Source: Planctomycetota bacterium (lineage in GTDB: Bacteria > Planctomycetota > PUPC01 > DSUN01). From it: a DNA stretch of 64,000 bases. Positions 15,933 to 24,041 of this stretch are shown one piece after another. The translations under genes were made by a program, and so were the position numbers. The stretch is taken from NCBI GenBank assembly GCA_035384565.1, contig DAOOIT010000006.1, forward strand, positions 62,001 through 126,000, given 5' to 3'. Numbering within the stretch: position 1 is the stretch's first letter; each line of letters starts with the position of its first letter. The notes below the pieces were generated by a model. It searched no databases, was not told the DNA's origin, and saw only the letters and a program-made list of their open reading frames with translations.

Positions 15933-16636
15933 CGCACCCAAGGATCGGGCTCAATTGCGACATCTCCGCCGCACATGGCACTGAGGTGGCCAAGGTCAAC
16001 TGGGCATACGTCTCCGGGGTCGTCGCCGCGGGGGGCGTTCCCGTGCTCCTTGCTCCCGTGGATGAGATGCGGATTGCTTCGATGCTGGACGTCCTGGATG
16101 GCCTCGTGTTGACGGGAGGACGCGACTACGATCCGGCCGGTTACGGGCGGCCGAGAGACGAGAAGTGCGTGCTGCTCGACCCGCGACGCGACCGATTCGA
16201 CCGCCGGCTGGTCCTTGCCGCGCTGGCGCGAGGGATTCCGACGCTGGGAATCTGCGGCGGCGCGCAACTGATCAATATTGCGAAGGGGGGAACACTGTAC
16301 CAGCACATTCCCGACCGATTCGGCGCGGCGATCCGACACGAGTGGTCGGGGGGCGAAGAGCCGTTCCACGAGGTCGAAGTAGAGGAGGGATCGCGGCTCG
16401 CCAGCATCGTTGGCGCGGGGCGCCTTGAGGTGAACAGCTCACACCATCAGGCGGTGGAACTCGTGGGAGAGGGCCTGCGCGTTGTGGCCAGGAGCGCCGA
16501 CGGCGTGGTGGAGGCTATCGAGGGCGTCGGCGAGCCATTCCTGCTTGGCGTCCAGTGGCACCCCGAGCGCCTCCCGCACCGTCCTGTGCATCAGGCGCTC
16601 TTTCGCACCCTCGTCGAGGTGGCGAGGCGGGCTTGA
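15929..16636 (+). CDS. Peptidase C26 / gamma-glutamyl-gamma-aminobutyrate hydrolase-like amidotransferase
   Basis: A 235-residue class I glutamine amidotransferase-fold hydrolase. The catalytic triad is visible: Cys109 in LGICGGAQLIN, then His211 and Glu213 in GVQWHPE. LTGGRDYDPA (61-70) is the conserved substrate-side loop. Characterised relatives (PuuD) cleave gamma-glutamyl bonds of gamma-glutamyl-GABA; others act on gamma-D-glutamyl peptides. The ATG overlaps the D-aminoacylase stop (ATGA), so the two are translationally coupled. The pairing with a D-aminoacylase suggests salvage of D-amino-acid or gamma-glutamyl compounds, possibly from peptidoglycan; this is inference. Length and motifs are normal. 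Confidence 0.88.
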   Translation: MTHPRIGLNCDISAAHGTEVAKVNWAYVSGVVAAGGVPVLLAPVDEMRIASMLDVLDGLVLTGGRDYDPAGYGRPRDEKCVLLDPRRDRFDRRLVLAALARGIPTLGICGGAQLINIAKGGTLYQHIPDRFGAAIRHEWSGGEEPFHEVEVEEGSRLASIVGAGRLEVNSSHHQAVELVGEGLRVVARSADGVVEAIEGVGEPFLLGVQWHPERLPHRPVHQALFRTLVEVARRA

Positions 16637-16710
16637 CTCGGCGGGGCTTTGGCGCCATAGTCACGCGGCATGGGAAGCGTTCGGTGCCCGACGCTGGAAG
16701 GAGTTTCCCG

Positions 16711-17523
16711 ATGAAGGTGGGACTGAGTGCGCTGGTGACGCCGAGAGAGTGGAGCTTCAGCGAGCTCGTGGGGCAGGCCAGGGGCGCGGGTTACGAGGCC
16801 CTCGAGGTCGTGCCCCGCGAGGGGAGTGAACTGACTCTGGATACGCCGGAGGCCGCGCTCGCCGCCTTGAGCAACGTGGCCAGGGACGCAGGGATTGAGA
16901 TCACATCGCTGTGCGGCAGCGGCGGCAAGCCCTCGAACCTGATGACCAGCGACGAAGCCGAGCGGCGGGCGGGGATCGAGACCACGAAGGCGATGTTGCG
17001 CACGGCGAAGGCCCTGGGCGCCGATACCATCCTGCACACGATCGGCGGCAGGCCGAACGCGGACCTCTACTACCACGTGGCCTACGCCAACGCCCTGCGG
17101 TCGCTCCAGGAGCTGGCTCCTGCGGCGGAGGCGATCGGTGTGAACATCGGCGTGGAGTACGTGTGGAACGGCTTCCTCACCAGCCCCTTGGAGATGGCGC
17201 AGTTCCTCGACCAGGTGGGCAGCCCGCGGGTGGGCTTCTACTTCGACCCGGGCAACATGCGAATCTTCCACCAATCGGAGCACTGGGTGCGAATCTGCGG
17301 GCGGCACATCAAGAAGGTGCATGCCAAGGACTTCTCGTGGGAGAAGATGGTGGTGCAGTGGCCGCCGCTGCTGAAGGGCCAGGTGAACTTCCCTGCGGTG
17401 ATGCGCGAGCTGCGGGCCGCCGGCTACGGGGGCGCGCTGATCTCCGAGGTGCCGCCGTCGGTGGCGTCGCTGGCCGACACGGCGGCGGCGATCCGCCAGC
17501 TCATTGAGATGGCGGGTGCGTGA
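16711..17523 (+). CDS. Sugar phosphate isomerase/epimerase-like TIM-barrel protein
   Basis: A 270-residue AP-endonuclease-2/xylose-isomerase-like TIM barrel. Family positions that usually bind a divalent metal are present: Glu in IGVEYVW (about 147), Asp in VGFYFDPGNM (about 178), His in KKVHAKDF (about 207) and Glu at the end (LISEVPPS, about 249). Members of the family isomerise or epimerise sugars, inositols and related polyols. The exact substrate is not predictable. The ATG at 16711 has a strong GGAAGGAG site 8 bases upstream; in-frame codons before it have no ribosome site. It lies 74 bases after the C26 gene and overlaps the GNAT gene by four bases, so it belongs to the same operon. 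The protein is soluble, without a signal peptide. Confidence 0.85.
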   Translation: MKVGLSALVTPREWSFSELVGQARGAGYEALEVVPREGSELTLDTPEAALAALSNVARDAGIEITSLCGSGGKPSNLMTSDEAERRAGIETTKAMLRTAKALGADTILHTIGGRPNADLYYHVAYANALRSLQELAPAAEAIGVNIGVEYVWNGFLTSPLEMAQFLDQVGSPRVGFYFDPGNMRIFHQSEHWVRICGRHIKKVHAKDFSWEKMVVQWPPLLKGQVNFPAVMRELRAAGYGGALISEVPPSVASLADTAAAIRQLIEMAGA

Positions 17524-18734
17524 CCGGCCCCGCCGGTGGGCAGCCTATGGGTGTGGAAATACGGGAATACAACGCAGAGCAGGATGCGCGCGGAGTGTGC
17601 GACCTGCTCAACGAGGTGTTCGCCTCCGCAAGAGTGTCGCCCGAGGGCTGGATGCGCTGGACCGAGCGCGGGTTCACGGCGCCCGTGGCGCGGGTGAAGG
17701 GCAGGGTCGCGGGCGCCATCCCGCTCTTCCGCCGCGTCTACCGCGTGGCCCCCGGCGCCGAGGTCGTCGCCTTCGTGGAGAACAGGGTGGGCGTGGCCGA
17801 GCCGCTGCGCGACCAGGGCATCGGCACAGGCATGCAGGCCTGCGCCAAGGAGTTCCTCAGGGGACGAGGCGACATTCTGCTTGTCTACCGCGGTGCCGAG
17901 CGCAGCAAGGGCTACCGCTTCTACGAGCGCAATGGGCTGCATGACATTTCGTACCCCCTTGCCGTCACGCTGGAGCCCGCAAGCGCAAGCGCCCCCGGGA
18001 CGCGGTGGGTCAGCGAAGACGAGTTCCTGAGCCACGCGAAGCTATGGCACGAGATTTTCGCCGCGTGCTACGCGCGATTCGGCGGATACCCGGCGCGGCA
18101 CCCAGGGTATCTGGGGGATATTCTCGGCAGCGTGACATGGCGAGAGGCGATGCGTCAGGAGTTCTCCCATTGCGTGCTGGAGGAGGGCGGCCGCCCGATC
18201 GGCTACCTGGTGCTTGGCCTGCGCCACGGCGTGTTGCAGGTGATGGAACTGGCCGTGCTGGGCGGGTCGCCGGAGGCGGCCAGCGCCCTGCTGGCCGCCG
18301 CGCGCGGCCGGGGAGCGCCCGTGCGCTGCTATGCGACCCGCGGTTGCCTGCTTACCCCGGCCCTGCGGCGGCTCGGCGCGAGTTTCCCTGCGCGCGAGAC
18401 CGGCGCGATGATGCTGATGGTGCACGTGCTGGACATCGAGGCCGTTGCCCGAAAGGTCTGGCGCGACGTGCCGGCCCTCCGCGACGTGGAGGTGCGGGTG
18501 TGGACGCCCGAGCGGGAGGGTCTCCTGCACGCTCCGGCGAACGCCCGGCGCTCGGTAACTCTCGAATTGAAGGAGCCCACGCTGGCCCGGCTGCTGATGC
18601 GGCGCCTGGACGTGGCCCGCGCGGTGTCGGAGGAGTGGATCACCCTGGCGGGGGATGAGCCGGGCGACGCCGAGGCCCTGTCCGACGCGTTCGACCCCTG
18701 CCCCTGGGTCTACCACCCGATTGATTACCTTTGA
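17520..18734 (+). CDS. GNAT-family N-acetyltransferase (Eis-like two-domain type)
   Basis: A 404-residue protein with a GNAT domain in the N-terminal half. EYNAEQDARGVCDLLNEVF starts the fold, and VAEPLRDQGIGTGMQACAKEFL holds the acetyl-CoA-binding RxxGxG-type loop (RDQGIG, around residues 100-105). GYRFYERNGL matches the C-terminal GNAT strand. The second half resembles a second, degenerate GNAT-like or sterol-carrier-like region, as in Eis-type enzymes. The acceptor amine is unknown. The GTG at 17520 overlaps the preceding stop (GTGA). An ATG at 17547 with GGTGGG upstream is an equally good start and gives a more typical N-terminus. It is last in the D-aminoacylase operon. Confidence 0.8.
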   Translation: MTGPAGGQPMGVEIREYNAEQDARGVCDLLNEVFASARVSPEGWMRWTERGFTAPVARVKGRVAGAIPLFRRVYRVAPGAEVVAFVENRVGVAEPLRDQGIGTGMQACAKEFLRGRGDILLVYRGAERSKGYRFYERNGLHDISYPLAVTLEPASASAPGTRWVSEDEFLSHAKLWHEIFAACYARFGGYPARHPGYLGDILGSVTWREAMRQEFSHCVLEEGGRPIGYLVLGLRHGVLQVMELAVLGGSPEAASALLAAARGRGAPVRCYATRGCLLTPALRRLGASFPARETGAMMLMVHVLDIEAVARKVWRDVPALRDVEVRVWTPEREGLLHAPANARRSVTLELKEPTLARLLMRRLDVARAVSEEWITLAGDEPGDAEALSDAFDPCPWVYHPIDYL

Positions 18735-18746
18735 GCCTGTTCCCTC

Positions 18747-18775
18747 TTGCGAACGGGCGGGTGCTGTGGTAAACT
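18747..18775 (+). promoter_or_regulatory. Promoter candidate for the PpiC gene
   Basis: TTGCGA (18747-18752), a 17-base spacer and TAAACT (18770-18775), each 4/6 to consensus. A small hairpin (GCCACGCG/CGCGTGGC, about 18781-18802) lies in the predicted leader. Confidence 0.4.
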
Positions 18776-18848
18776 GTGGCAGCCACGCGCGGAACCGCGT
18801 GGCAGATGGTGGAAAGGTGTCCATCCCTCTTTTTCGGAGGCAGGCGGC

Positions 18849-19853
18849 ATGCAGCTTCGTAACGCGGTCGGCGGAGTCATGCTCTTTCTGGCCATCGGGA
18901 CAGCCGGTTCGCTGAGCTGGGCGGCCGATGCACCCGCGAAGGAGAAGGAGCCGGCAGGCAAGGCCGAGGAGCCCAGGAAGGCCGCCAAGGAAGACGAGGG
19001 CCTCTCGGAGGACGTGGTTGCGAAGGTGGACACCGTGATGATCACCCGCGCCGACCTCACGCTCGTGCGCCGGCAGATTCTCGCGGTGAACCCGAACGCG
19101 CAGATGCCCAACAACAAGCAGCTCGTCGAACAGTTGATCGAGCGGGTCCTCTGGTCGCGCTACTTCGAGAAGGAAGGGCTGCGCGCCTCGGGCGCCGACA
19201 TTCAGCGCGCCATCCAGCAGCTCGACGCCGAGCTGCGCCAGCGCGGCGCCAACTACCAGCGTTGGATCGCCTCGCGCGGCCTCACCGCGGAGGAGCACGC
19301 CGGCATGCTCGCCTTCGAGTTGGCCACCGCGCGCCTCCGCGAGCGCCTGGAAGGGGACGTGAAGGAAGAGGATATCAAGAAGGAGTTCGAGGCTCACCCC
19401 GAGTGGTATGACGGCAGCCGGGTGCGCCTGAGCCAGATCTTCATCGAGACATCCGACATCCAGCACGACCCTGACAAGCTGAAGAAGGCCGAGGAGCGGA
19501 TCAAGAAGATCTACGATGAGCTCAAGGCAGGCAAAGACTTCGAGCGCATGGCCCGCGACTACTCGGACGGCGTGGCCAGCATGCGCGGGGGCGACCGCGG
19601 CTGGTTCACCCGCAAGGGAGCCGAGGAAGACGAGGTGCTGATGGCCGCAGCCTGGGACCTCAAGGTGGGCGAGTACACCAAGCCCATTCAGGGCAGCCGC
19701 GGCTGGCACATCATCAAAGTGACGGATCGGGAGCCGGCGCGCCTGACCCCGTTCGGCGCCCGGGCCAACGTGGTGGCCGAACTCATCCGCCGCCGGGCCA
19801 CGGCTATCCTCGACGACCTGAAGGCGAAGACGACCATTGAGCGCCGCATCTGA
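18849..19853 (+). CDS. Secreted parvulin-type peptidyl-prolyl isomerase (PpiC/SurA-like)
   Basis: A 334-residue exported folding factor. The signal peptide (VGGVMLFLAIGTAGSLSWA) is cleaved near residue 24, and a charged Lys/Glu-rich segment follows. A SurA/PrsA-type N-terminal chaperone domain (residues 50-170: VTRADLTLVRRQIL-like helices, LIERVLWSRYFEKEGL) precedes one rotamase domain at about 185-300. That domain has VRLSQIFIET, FERMARDYSDGVASMRGGDRGWF and GSRGWHIIKVTDREP, the core strands and loops of parvulins. The predicted role is folding of outer-membrane or periplasmic proteins. The ATG at 18849 is preceded by GGAGG at 18836-18840. A strong bidirectional hairpin follows the stop. Only one parvulin domain is seen, compared with two in SurA. 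Confidence 0.88.
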   Translation: MQLRNAVGGVMLFLAIGTAGSLSWAADAPAKEKEPAGKAEEPRKAAKEDEGLSEDVVAKVDTVMITRADLTLVRRQILAVNPNAQMPNNKQLVEQLIERVLWSRYFEKEGLRASGADIQRAIQQLDAELRQRGANYQRWIASRGLTAEEHAGMLAFELATARLRERLEGDVKEEDIKKEFEAHPEWYDGSRVRLSQIFIETSDIQHDPDKLKKAEERIKKIYDELKAGKDFERMARDYSDGVASMRGGDRGWFTRKGAEEDEVLMAAAWDLKVGEYTKPIQGSRGWHIIKVTDREPARLTPFGARANVVAELIRRRATAILDDLKAKTTIERRI

Positions 19854-19891
19854 CGCGGATGCGGAGCGCAAAGCAGCGGTTTCGGATACCA

Positions 19892-19930
19892 AGACAGGCA
19901 CGCCGACGCGAACGCGCGGCGTGCCTGTCT
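19892..19930. terminator. Long bidirectional hairpin between convergent genes
   Basis: AGACAGGCACGCCG (19892-19905) pairs perfectly with its complement at 19917-19930, and the loop itself can form CGCG-AA-CGCG. It lies between the PpiC gene (+) and the SH3-like gene (-). Confidence 0.8.
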
Positions 19931-19962
19931 GCGCAGGCTACGGTGCCGGCTCAAGCCCGGCC

Positions 19963-20526
19963 CTACTCCTTGGGCTTCTCCTGCGAATCCTTGCCCGACG
20001 GGGCCTTCTCCTTGCTCTTCGCCGACGAATAGTCTACATCGCGCGCCGGCAGCCAGCCGAAGGTCGGCTTGCCCTTGATCTCCGTCGTGACGCCGATCCA
20101 GGCATCCTTGACCCTCTGAACAGTCAACACCGTGCCCTCGGGCACCGACCCGACGATCTCGTCGCCGACTTTGAGCTTGGCCTCCTTCGAGATCACCACG
20201 ACCCGGTCGTCGGCCACGAAGGGGCACGACGGAGCCGCCTTCTCCTCGGCCCCGGAGGGCGCATCAATATCCTTCAGGCTTATGTAGCCGGCGTACTGCT
20301 TGCCTGCGATGGTGTAGTAGATGAGCGCATAGCCGCCGTCTTTGAACACCCAGTTAAGCTTGACGCGCTGGCCCTTGTTCAGCGTGGCGACCACGGCGGT
20401 GCCCTTGCGGATCTGCGCTCCGTCCTTATTCACTGTGACGAGGTCGCCCGCCTTCAGCTCGGCGCCCGCCGCCGCCTCGACGAGTGCCAACACCAGAAGC
20501 CCCGTCAGCCACCTGCTTGTGCGCAT
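19963..20526 (-). CDS. Secreted SH3-like domain protein
   Basis: A 187-residue exported protein. The signal peptide MRTSRWLTGLLVLALVEAAA is followed by two beta-rich units of bacterial-SH3 character: LKAGDLVTVNKDGAQIRKGT...VVATLNKGQRVKLNWV (about 24-85) and VADDRVVVISKEAKLKVGDEIVGSVPEGTVLTV (about 105-160). The second ends in WIGVTTEIKGKPTFGWLPARDV, a typical closing strand. Such domains bind peptidoglycan or protein ligands in the envelope. The C-terminus is a charged Lys/Glu/Ser tail. The ATG at 20526 has AAGGAG 8 bases upstream; the frame upstream of it is not signal-like. It is a single gene, convergent with ppiC and divergent from the next gene. The ligand is unknown. Confidence 0.8.
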   Translation of the reverse strand: MRTSRWLTGLLVLALVEAAAGAELKAGDLVTVNKDGAQIRKGTAVVATLNKGQRVKLNWVFKDGGYALIYYTIAGKQYAGYISLKDIDAPSGAEEKAAPSCPFVADDRVVVISKEAKLKVGDEIVGSVPEGTVLTVQRVKDAWIGVTTEIKGKPTFGWLPARDVDYSSAKSKEKAPSGKDSQEKPKE

Positions 20527-20634
20527 CGCATGTCTCCTTCCTCGCGCCCCCCTTACTTTACCCTGCACGCCCCGAATGTCAAGCCCCGACCGAAGTAGCT
20601 GGCGCGCTGTGTGTTGCGGACGCGGCGATTTCTG

Positions 20635-20663
20635 TTGACTCCCCTTGCGCACCGGGCTATACT
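20635..20663 (+). promoter_or_regulatory. Strong sigma70-type promoter
   Basis: TTGACT (20635-20640), a 17-base spacer, and TATACT (20658-20663), each 5/6. The start site near 20670 is 64 bases before the ATG at 20734. Confidence 0.72.
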
Positions 20664-20733
20664 CAAGGGTGGACCGGGGGCTCATGTGTGAACGGCGCCT
20701 TCGGCGCGTTGCGCGTTGTGAAGGAGGCGGCTG

Positions 20734-21486
20734 ATGAGGATGGTCTGGATAGCTGTAGCGCTGGCTCTTGGGATGGCCGCGGCATCAGGGCTCGCCGCTC
20801 AACCCACCGAGGCAGAGGCCGAGAACTCCCTGGAGGCAATCACCCGCAAGCTGGCCGCTGCGCGCATGGAAGAGGTGAATGTGGACAAGAAGGACCCCGA
20901 TGCCGTCTTCGACCTCATCCGCGATAGGGCCAAGGTCAACCTAGTGGTGGACCCCGAGGCGCGGCGCCAGCTCGAAGGCAAGAGCGTCAGCCTCAAACTG
21001 CGGGGGGTCACCGCACTCTCCGTCCTCCAGCACGTGCTGCGGCAGGTGGACTGCGTGACGGCGTACGCCGACGAGGCCCTGGTGGTGACCACGGCGGCTG
21101 CGGCTCAGCCGCACCCGCAGATCACCATCTACGATATCCGCGACATGACGATTGCCCCCAAAGGGTCGCGGCTGCCGCCCACGCTCTTTGGCTCGCAGAT
21201 TGATCCCCTCTACTACTACTGGATCCGCACCCAGCTCGGCCCCACGACTGGCGGGCCCGGTGTCCGCGATCCGTTCTGGGAACTGGAGCTCATAGACAAG
21301 TACCCCGACGACCCGATTGGCGAGGTCATTGCCAGGACGATCCAGGAGAAGTTCAAGGGCACCGGTGTTTCGGTGAGCTATTACGATGGCTACCTGGTGG
21401 TGGTCGAGCAGCCCAAGGCGGCGCGCGTGCCCGTGCTGCCTCCGCCGCTTCCCGAGACGCCCAAAGACGCCCTGCCGGCGAAGTGA
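20734..21486 (+). CDS. Secreted protein with secretin/TonB short N-terminal (STN)-like domain
   Basis: A 250-residue exported protein. The signal peptide is MRMVWIAVALALGMAAASG. Residues 50-115 fit an STN-like fold: VNLVVDPEARRQLEGKSVSLKLRGVTALSVLQHVLRQVDC, where a VSLKLRGVT strand followed by ALxxLL-type helix is the hallmark. The rest (residues 125-235) has ITIYDIRDMTIAP and a Tyr-rich patch (DPLYYYWIRT), then EVIARTIQEKF and a short strand-rich end. STN domains occur in secretins and TonB receptors, but no pore domain follows here, so it may be a soluble partner or an adaptor. The ATG at 20734 follows AAGGAGG. Planctomycetes carry many such stand-alone proteins of unknown role. Confidence 0.7.
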   Translation: MRMVWIAVALALGMAAASGLAAQPTEAEAENSLEAITRKLAAARMEEVNVDKKDPDAVFDLIRDRAKVNLVVDPEARRQLEGKSVSLKLRGVTALSVLQHVLRQVDCVTAYADEALVVTTAAAAQPHPQITIYDIRDMTIAPKGSRLPPTLFGSQIDPLYYYWIRTQLGPTTGGPGVRDPFWELELIDKYPDDPIGEVIARTIQEKFKGTGVSVSYYDGYLVVVEQPKAARVPVLPPPLPETPKDALPAK

Positions 21487-21512
21487 CCCGTGGCAGAACC
21501 CGACGGCAACAC

Positions 21513-21541
21513 AGGAGCGCACCTTTCGCGGGTGCGCTCCT
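21513..21541 (+). terminator. Rho-independent-like hairpin after the STN protein
   Basis: AGGAGCGCACC (21513-21523), 7-base loop, GGTGCGCTCCT (21531-21541), a perfect 11-bp stem. The following bases are only weakly T-rich. Confidence 0.65.
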
Positions 21542-21577
21542 TCGTGTACAGTACGCAGTGGGAACCGGCAGGGATGC

Positions 21578-21606
21578 TTGCACCCCGCGCCGCAAGTATG
21601 TAGACT
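21578..21606 (+). promoter_or_regulatory. Promoter candidate for the HzsA-related gene
   Basis: TTGCAC (21578-21583), 17-base spacer, TAGACT (21601-21606). It is placed 30 bases before the chosen GTG at 21636. Confidence 0.4.
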
Positions 21607-21635
21607 ACGGCGCGCAGCCATGGAGGACCGCTACG

Positions 21636-23999
21636 GTGCGGACACTCAGAGCGTTCCTGCTCACCGTGCTGGCCGGCGGGCGCGCCGCAACCCTTGTGGC
21701 ATCCGAGGCGCCAGCGGAGGCCCTCGCAATCGAACTCGACTGGCGCATGCAGGACGGCATCGGCACCGAGCGGAACCCCAGCACCTATGCCGCCGCCACC
21801 GCGAGGACGCTCGAACGCGGCGACGCGCTGATCGCCGAGTTGAGAGCGACTGGCGCTCCGTTGCAGGATCTCCCCACGAACTGGCGCGCGCTCCGCGAAG
21901 AGCACGCCAAGCTGGCCGCTGACCCCAAGGCGAGCGATGATCAATGGCAGGACCTCTGGCGGCGGGTGCATCAGGCCCGGCGGCGTCTCGTCTTCGCCAA
22001 CCCTCTGGCCCAGACCGGGCCGCTCCTATTTGCCAAGCAGGTGCCCAGCGTCTTCAGCCACCAGCTCACCCAGTACTACGGTGCCTGCGCCAAGCCGGGC
22101 GGCGGAGTTTTTGTGCTCGAAAAGCCGGGAGAGTCCCTTGCCGTTCGTGAACTGACGGCGGGCAAGCTGCCCCTCGGGAGCTATCAGACGCCCGAGGTGT
22201 CCCACGACGGCAAGCGCGTGCTGTTCGCGTACTGCGAGACGCCCACCGCTCCGCCCAACCGCACCACCCACCTCGACCGCTTCTACCACATCTACGAGAT
22301 GAACGCCGACGGTTCGGGGCTGCGGAAGCTTACTGACGGCCCCTTCGACGACTTCTCGCCCCGCTACCTGCCGAACGGCAAGATCCTGTTCCTCTCGACC
22401 CGCCGCGGCGGCTATCACCGGTGCGGGGCGGGGCCGTGCCCCGTCTACACCCTCGCCCTCATGAACGCTGATGGCTCGGACCCGCGGCCCATCTCCTACC
22501 ACGAGACCCACGAATGGGACCCCGCCGTGCTCAACGACGGGCGTGTCATCTACACGCGCTGGGACTACGTGGACCGCAACGCCGTTCACTATCAGCAGCT
22601 CTGGACAGTGCGTCCCGACGGCAGCGACCCCCGCATCTTCTACGGCAACAACACCTGGAACCCCGTGGGCGTGTGGGAGGCGCAGGCCGTGCCCGGCTCC
22701 ACCCGCGTCATGGCCACGGCCGCCGCACATCATGCCATGACGGCGGGCTCCATCATCCTGCTCGACGTGGCGAAGGGCGTGGATTACCTGGAGCCGATCA
22801 CGCGGCTCACGCCCGACGCGCTGTTCCCCGAGAGCGAGGCACCTGTCTCGAATGGCGCCAAGGGCTTCTGGCACGCGCCCCAGGGCGTCGCCAAGATGCC
22901 GCCGATGCCTCCCGAACAGGCGCGCTGGCCGGGCCACTGCTACCGCAGTCCGTGGCCGCTCTCCGAGAAGTTCTTCCTGACCGCCTATAGCTTCCAGCCG
23001 CTCATCGGCGAGCCGAATGCCAACCCGGCCAACATGTTTGGCCTCTACCTGGTGGATGCCTTCGGCAACAAGGAACTGCTCTACCGCGACCCCGACATCG
23101 CCAGCCTGTGGCCCATCCCATTGCGCGCGCGCCCGACGCCGCCCGCCTTGCCGCCGGCAGCCGAGATCGCGGAGAGGCCCGAGGGCACCTACTTCGTGCA
23201 AGACGTCTGGGCCAGCTTCCCGCCCCTGCCGCAAGGCACAGTGAGGAAGCTACGGATCGTGCAGGTGCTGCCCAAGACCACGCCACACATCAACAACCCC
23301 TCGGTCGGCCTCGCCAACGCATCGCCCGGCAAGCAGGTGCTCGGCACCGTGCCCGTTGAGGACGACGGCTCGGCCTACTTCCGCGCCCCGGCCGGCATTG
23401 CCCTGGCCTTCCAGGCCCTCGACGAGCGCGGCATGGCCGTCCAGGTCATGCGGAGCGTCAGCTACCTCCAGCCCGGCGAGGCGGCCTCGTGCGTCGGCTG
23501 CCACGAGAGCCGCTCGGCGCCGCCGCCCGAGCGCCGCGCCGCCAAGGCCCTCCTGCGGCCGCCCTCGACCATCGAGCCAGGCCCCGACGGCTCGAAGCCC
23601 CTGAGCTACCCAATCCTCATCCAGCCCGTCCTCGACAAGCACTGCGTCTCGTGCCACAACAAGGAGAAGCCCGAGGGCAAGGTCATCCTCACCGGCGAGC
23701 CCGCTGGCCACTACACTGCCAGCTACAACGCCCTGGCCCCCCGCGTGTCGTATGCCGCCTGGGGCCACGGCGGCAACTGCGAGCCATTGGCGAAACCCGA
23801 CTACTTCGGCGCACGCGGCAGTCCGGCGTTGGTCAAGACGTTCACCGAAGCGCACCACAATGTGAAACTCAGTCCCGCTGAATGGGAGCGGGTGGTAACC
23901 TGGATGGACGCCAACGCCCTCTTCTATGGCACCTTCGACCCTGCCGACCAGGCCCGCCAGCTCCGCGGCGAGCGAATCGCCGGGCCAAAGCTGGAATAG
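21636..23999 (+). CDS. HzsA-related secreted PD40/dihaem cytochrome-like protein
   Basis: A 787-residue exported protein. The signal peptide follows a GTG start at 21636 (GGAGG 10 bases upstream). The central part is a TolB/PD40-type propeller: YEMNADGSGLRKLTDGPFDDFSPRYLPNGKILFLSTR, LALMNADGSDPRPISYHETHEWDPAVLNDGRVIYTRW and similar. Two c-type haem motifs, CVGCH (about residue 619) and CVSCH (about 670), sit in the last quarter. This domain order matches the family named after hydrazine synthase subunit alpha, which is widespread in planctomycetes that are not anammox bacteria. No other hydrazine synthase or hydrazine dehydrogenase gene is present, so anammox chemistry should not be inferred. 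A periplasmic redox or sensor role is plausible. GH172 follows 42 bases downstream. Confidence 0.82.
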   Translation: MRTLRAFLLTVLAGGRAATLVASEAPAEALAIELDWRMQDGIGTERNPSTYAAATARTLERGDALIAELRATGAPLQDLPTNWRALREEHAKLAADPKASDDQWQDLWRRVHQARRRLVFANPLAQTGPLLFAKQVPSVFSHQLTQYYGACAKPGGGVFVLEKPGESLAVRELTAGKLPLGSYQTPEVSHDGKRVLFAYCETPTAPPNRTTHLDRFYHIYEMNADGSGLRKLTDGPFDDFSPRYLPNGKILFLSTRRGGYHRCGAGPCPVYTLALMNADGSDPRPISYHETHEWDPAVLNDGRVIYTRWDYVDRNAVHYQQLWTVRPDGSDPRIFYGNNTWNPVGVWEAQAVPGSTRVMATAAAHHAMTAGSIILLDVAKGVDYLEPITRLTPDALFPESEAPVSNGAKGFWHAPQGVAKMPPMPPEQARWPGHCYRSPWPLSEKFFLTAYSFQPLIGEPNANPANMFGLYLVDAFGNKELLYRDPDIASLWPIPLRARPTPPALPPAAEIAERPEGTYFVQDVWASFPPLPQGTVRKLRIVQVLPKTTPHINNPSVGLANASPGKQVLGTVPVEDDGSAYFRAPAGIALAFQALDERGMAVQVMRSVSYLQPGEAASCVGCHESRSAPPPERRAAKALLRPPSTIEPGPDGSKPLSYPILIQPVLDKHCVSCHNKEKPEGKVILTGEPAGHYTASYNALAPRVSYAAWGHGGNCEPLAKPDYFGARGSPALVKTFTEAHHNVKLSPAEWERVVTWMDANALFYGTFDPADQARQLRGERIAGPKLE

Positions 24000-24001
24000 C
24001 C

Positions 24002-24030
24002 TGTCCATTGTGTCCATTTCGTCCATTTCT
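24002..24030 (+). repeat. Short tandem repeat of TGTCCATT(T)-type units
   Basis: About three degenerate copies of a 9-10 base unit (TGTCCATT, TGTCCATTTC, GTCCATTTC) fill the gap between the HzsA-related and GH172 genes. Confidence 0.6.
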
Positions 24031-24041
24031 GGAGCCTTCCT

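Noticed and set aside
21636..23999. Anammox (hydrazine) metabolism because of the HzsA-like gene
   Set aside because: Only a family relative is present; no hzsB/hzsC, hydrazine dehydrogenase or ladderane genes are visible, and the family is widespread outside anammox bacteria.
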